A DNA stretch of 8,010 nucleotides from Thermoanaerobacterium sp. (lineage in GTDB: Bacteria; Bacillota; Thermoanaerobacteria; Thermoanaerobacterales; Thermoanaerobacteraceae). The notes beneath the pieces are model-generated. The model was given only the letters and a program-made list of their open reading frames with translations. It did not search any database and was not told the DNA's origin. The stretch spans positions 1 to 8,010 of the forward strand of contig JASBVU010000073.1 in assembly GCA_029960905.1 (NCBI GenBank). The letters run 5' to 3'. A program made the translations under genes and the position numbers. Shown here piece by piece: positions 6,106-8,010 of the stretch. Every line of letters starts with the position of its first letter. Position 1 is the stretch's first letter.

Positions 6106-6120
6106 ACCCGAGATTTTATT
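6093..6120 (+). terminator. Intrinsic terminator overlapping the yerC stop codon
   Basis: A 10-bp stem AAAATCTCGG/CCGAGATTTT (6093-6102 and 6108-6117) with loop TAGAC is followed by TTTTATTT. The loop holds the yerC TAG stop (6103-6105), so the last codons form the ascending arm. A ribosome finishing yerC would cover the hairpin, which could make termination depend on translation. Confidence 0.8.
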
Positions 6121-6146
6121 TGATTATAGGCATGACAATAAAATGG

Positions 6147-6175
6147 TTGATTAATTAAAAAGTTACATATACAAT
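6147..6175 (+). promoter_or_regulatory. Sigma-A-type promoter for pcrA
   Basis: TTGATT (6147-6152) and TACAAT (6170-6175) are spaced by 17 nt. A perfect TATAAT follows at 6175-6180 but has no good -35 at the right distance; it could be an alternative -10. The leader to the pcrA start is about 40 nt. Confidence 0.65.
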
Positions 6176-6220
6176 ATAATCGTAAGTTTAGGTACAAATA
6201 TTTTATTTGGAGTGAATTAA

Positions 6221-8010
6221 ATGAATATTCTTGAAGGACTAAATGACAGACAGAAGGAAGCGGTTGTCACTACAGAAGGACCTGTTTTGGTTCTGGCTGG
6301 TGCAGGCAGCGGCAAGACCAGAGTTTTGACACATAGAATTGCATATCTTGTAAGAGAGAAAAATGTGTCACCAGCAAACATCATCGCTATTACTTTTACA
6401 AACAAGGCAGCAGAGGAAATGAAGGATAGAGTTGAGTCGCTTTTAGGATATGTAGGAGATCTTTGGGTTTCTACCTTCCATTCGGCATGTGTTCGCATAT
6501 TGAGAAGAGATATTGAAAAGATAGGTTATGATAGAAATTTCGTAATATACGATACGCAAGATCAAAAAACGCTGATTTCTGACTGCATAAAAGAATTGAA
6601 TTTAAATGATAAGCAGTACACACCAAAAGGCATGTTAGGTGCCATATCAAAGGCGAAAGACAAGATGATATCACCAGATGACTTTTTATTGGAATTTGGC
6701 AATGACTATAGAAACAAAAAAATTGCTGATGTTTATAAGCTGTACCAGAAAAAGCTTAAAAAGGACAATGCACTTGATTTCGATGATATCATAATAAAGA
6801 CGATAGAGCTTTTTCAAAAAAACGAGGACATATTAAAGTATTATCAAGATAAATTCAGGTATATAATGATAGATGAGTATCAAGATACAAACAGGCCACA
6901 GTATGAATTTGTAAATCTATTGGCTAAAAAGTACAGAAATCTTTGTGTCGTAGGTGACGATGACCAAAGCATATATGGATGGAGAGGTGCCGATATAAAA
7001 AATATTTTAGACTTTGAGAAAGATTATCCAGAGGCAAAAGTAATAAAGCTTGAACAAAATTACCGCTCCACACAGGTAATACTTGATGCGGCTAACAGCG
7101 TCATTGACAACAATGTTAAAAGAAAGAGAAAAAAATTGTGGACTGATAATAAAAATGGAGAAAAGATTGTCGTATGTGAAGCACAAAATGAGAGAGATGA
7201 GGCTAATTTCATCATAAATACGATAAAAAATTTGATTTCTGAAGGAAGGAAATATTCAGATATTGCGATTTTATACAGGACGAATGCTCAGTCCCGTATA
7301 TTTGAGGAAGCTTGTATGGCAAATGACATACCATACAAATTGGTTGGTGCATTGAGGTTTTACGATCGAAAAGAGATAAAGGATATTATTGCATATTTAA
7401 GAATACTTGTAAATCCGTACGATGACGTGTCACTAAAAAGGATAATAAATGTGCCTAAAAGAGGCATTGGCGAGTCAACGGTAGCAATTTTAGAAAAATA
7501 CGCTGTAGAACATGACACAGGCATGTACTTTGCGATTCCTCATGTTGAGGTTAATGGGAGAACGAGAAAGGCACTTGATAGCTTTAAATTGTTAATTGAC
7601 GATTTGATAAACCAGCTTGACTTTATGACTGTAACTGAAGTTATTGATTATATACTGGATAAGACTGGATACATTGAAGAACTTAAAGCAGACGATACTG
7701 AAGAATCTGAGGGAAGAATAGAAAATATAAATGAGTTTATCGGTGCAGCAAGAGAATTCATGGAGAACTCTGAGGACAAATCTTTAGAAGCATTTTTGTC
7801 AGGCATAACATTAGTATCTGATATCGATACAGCAGGTGAAATCGGAGAGAGCGTAGTTTTAATGACGCTACACTCAGCTAAGAGTCTTGAATTTCCCGTT
7901 GTGTTTATAGCAGGTATGGAAGAAGGAATATTTCCCAATTCTATGTCTTTTGTAGATGAACATGAGCTGGAGGAAGAGAGAAGGCTGTGCTATGTAGGCA
8001 TAACAAGGGC
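6221..8010 (+). CDS. pcrA: ATP-dependent DNA helicase PcrA (UvrD/Rep family), 3' end beyond window
   Basis: Superfamily 1A 3'-5' helicase used in nucleotide excision repair, replication-fork upkeep and plasmid rolling-circle replication. The first 596 codons are present; PcrA is usually about 700-740 residues. Motifs seen: Q motif Gln11 (LNDRQ), Walker A GAGSGKT at 27-33, motif Ia ITFTNKAAEEM near 57-67, motif II DEYQD with Asp218-Glu219, motif III GDDDQSIYGWRGAD starting at Gly245 with Gln249, motif IV NYRST with Arg282, motif V HSAKSLEF starting at His551, and motif VI YVGITRA at the right edge. All are canonical except motif V, where Ser555 replaces the near-invariant Gly (codon AGT at 7883-7885). 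The ATG has GGAGTG 6 nt upstream. The gene follows yerC without an intervening pcrB, unlike Bacillus. Confidence 0.96.
   Translation, partial: MNILEGLNDRQKEAVVTTEGPVLVLAGAGSGKTRVLTHRIAYLVREKNVSPANIIAITFTNKAAEEMKDRVESLLGYVGDLWVSTFHSACVRILRRDIEKIGYDRNFVIYDTQDQKTLISDCIKELNLNDKQYTPKGMLGAISKAKDKMISPDDFLLEFGNDYRNKKIADVYKLYQKKLKKDNALDFDDIIIKTIELFQKNEDILKYYQDKFRYIMIDEYQDTNRPQYEFVNLLAKKYRNLCVVGDDDQSIYGWRGADIKNILDFEKDYPEAKVIKLEQNYRSTQVILDAANSVIDNNVKRKRKKLWTDNKNGEKIVVCEAQNERDEANFIINTIKNLISEGRKYSDIAILYRTNAQSRIFEEACMANDIPYKLVGALRFYDRKEIKDIIAYLRILVNPYDDVSLKRIINVPKRGIGESTVAILEKYAVEHDTGMYFAIPHVEVNGRTRKALDSFKLLIDDLINQLDFMTVTEVIDYILDKTGYIEELKADDTEESEGRIENINEFIGAAREFMENSEDKSLEAFLSGITLVSDIDTAGEIGESVVLMTLHSAKSLEFPVVFIAGMEEGIFPNSMSFVDEHELEEERRLCYVGITR

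Noticed and set aside
7648..7938. Minus-strand frame within pcrA (and those at 6217-6674)
   Set aside because: Antisense to strongly conserved helicase motifs, with no supporting signals.

Overview
The window reads as chromosomal DNA of a low-G+C, thermophilic-type Firmicute, most likely Thermoanaerobacterium or a close relative. This is an inference from the AT-rich, lysine- and isoleucine-rich coding sequence, strong AGGAGG-type ribosome binding sites, an S-box (SAM-I) riboswitch and a yerC-pcrA neighbourhood. No species-specific marker was identified.

Layout, left to right. (1) Bases 1-917, minus strand: the 5' part of metN, the ATPase of a methionine ABC importer. It is preceded on the same strand by a complete SAM-I riboswitch with terminator and anti-terminator (about 962-1097) and a near-consensus promoter (1124-1152). 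(2) Bases 1153-1308: the control region of a PTS operon, with a sigma-A-type promoter, several inverted repeats and a perfect 14-bp palindrome. (3) Bases 1309-5649, plus strand: a compact five-gene operon. It encodes a LicR/MtlR-type regulator (HTH, two PRDs, EIIB and EIIA domains), a small two-helix membrane protein of unknown function, and lactose/cellobiose-family PTS components IIB, IIC and IIA. A strong intrinsic terminator follows at 5656-5690. (4) Bases 5731-6117: a monocistronic yerC-like TrpR-family regulator with its own promoter and a terminator whose loop contains the stop codon. (5) Bases 6147-8010: a promoter and the first 596 codons of pcrA (UvrD/PcrA-type DNA helicase), cut by the right edge.

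How they work together: the PTS operon should bring in and phosphorylate a beta-glucoside-type disaccharide (cellobiose or chitobiose class). Phosphate would pass from HPr to IIA His72, to IIB Cys9, to sugar bound by IIC. The regulator keeps all six expected phosphorylatable residues, so it can sense PTS traffic and probably controls its own operon. No phospho-beta-glycosidase lies in the operon, so the imported sugar phosphate must be cleaved by an enzyme encoded elsewhere. The methionine importer is a separate unit that shuts off when SAM is plentiful. yerC and pcrA are a conserved Firmicute neighbourhood but are transcribed separately here.

I found no mobile element, CRISPR array, tRNA or rRNA. 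The window is mostly ordinary core and metabolic DNA. The points most worth a second look are a Gly-to-Ser change in the helicase motif V of PcrA, tandem TTTGTRCAA repeats on the yerC promoter, the unknown small membrane protein inside the PTS operon, the unusual active-site loop of the IIB protein, and the palindrome-rich PTS control region.
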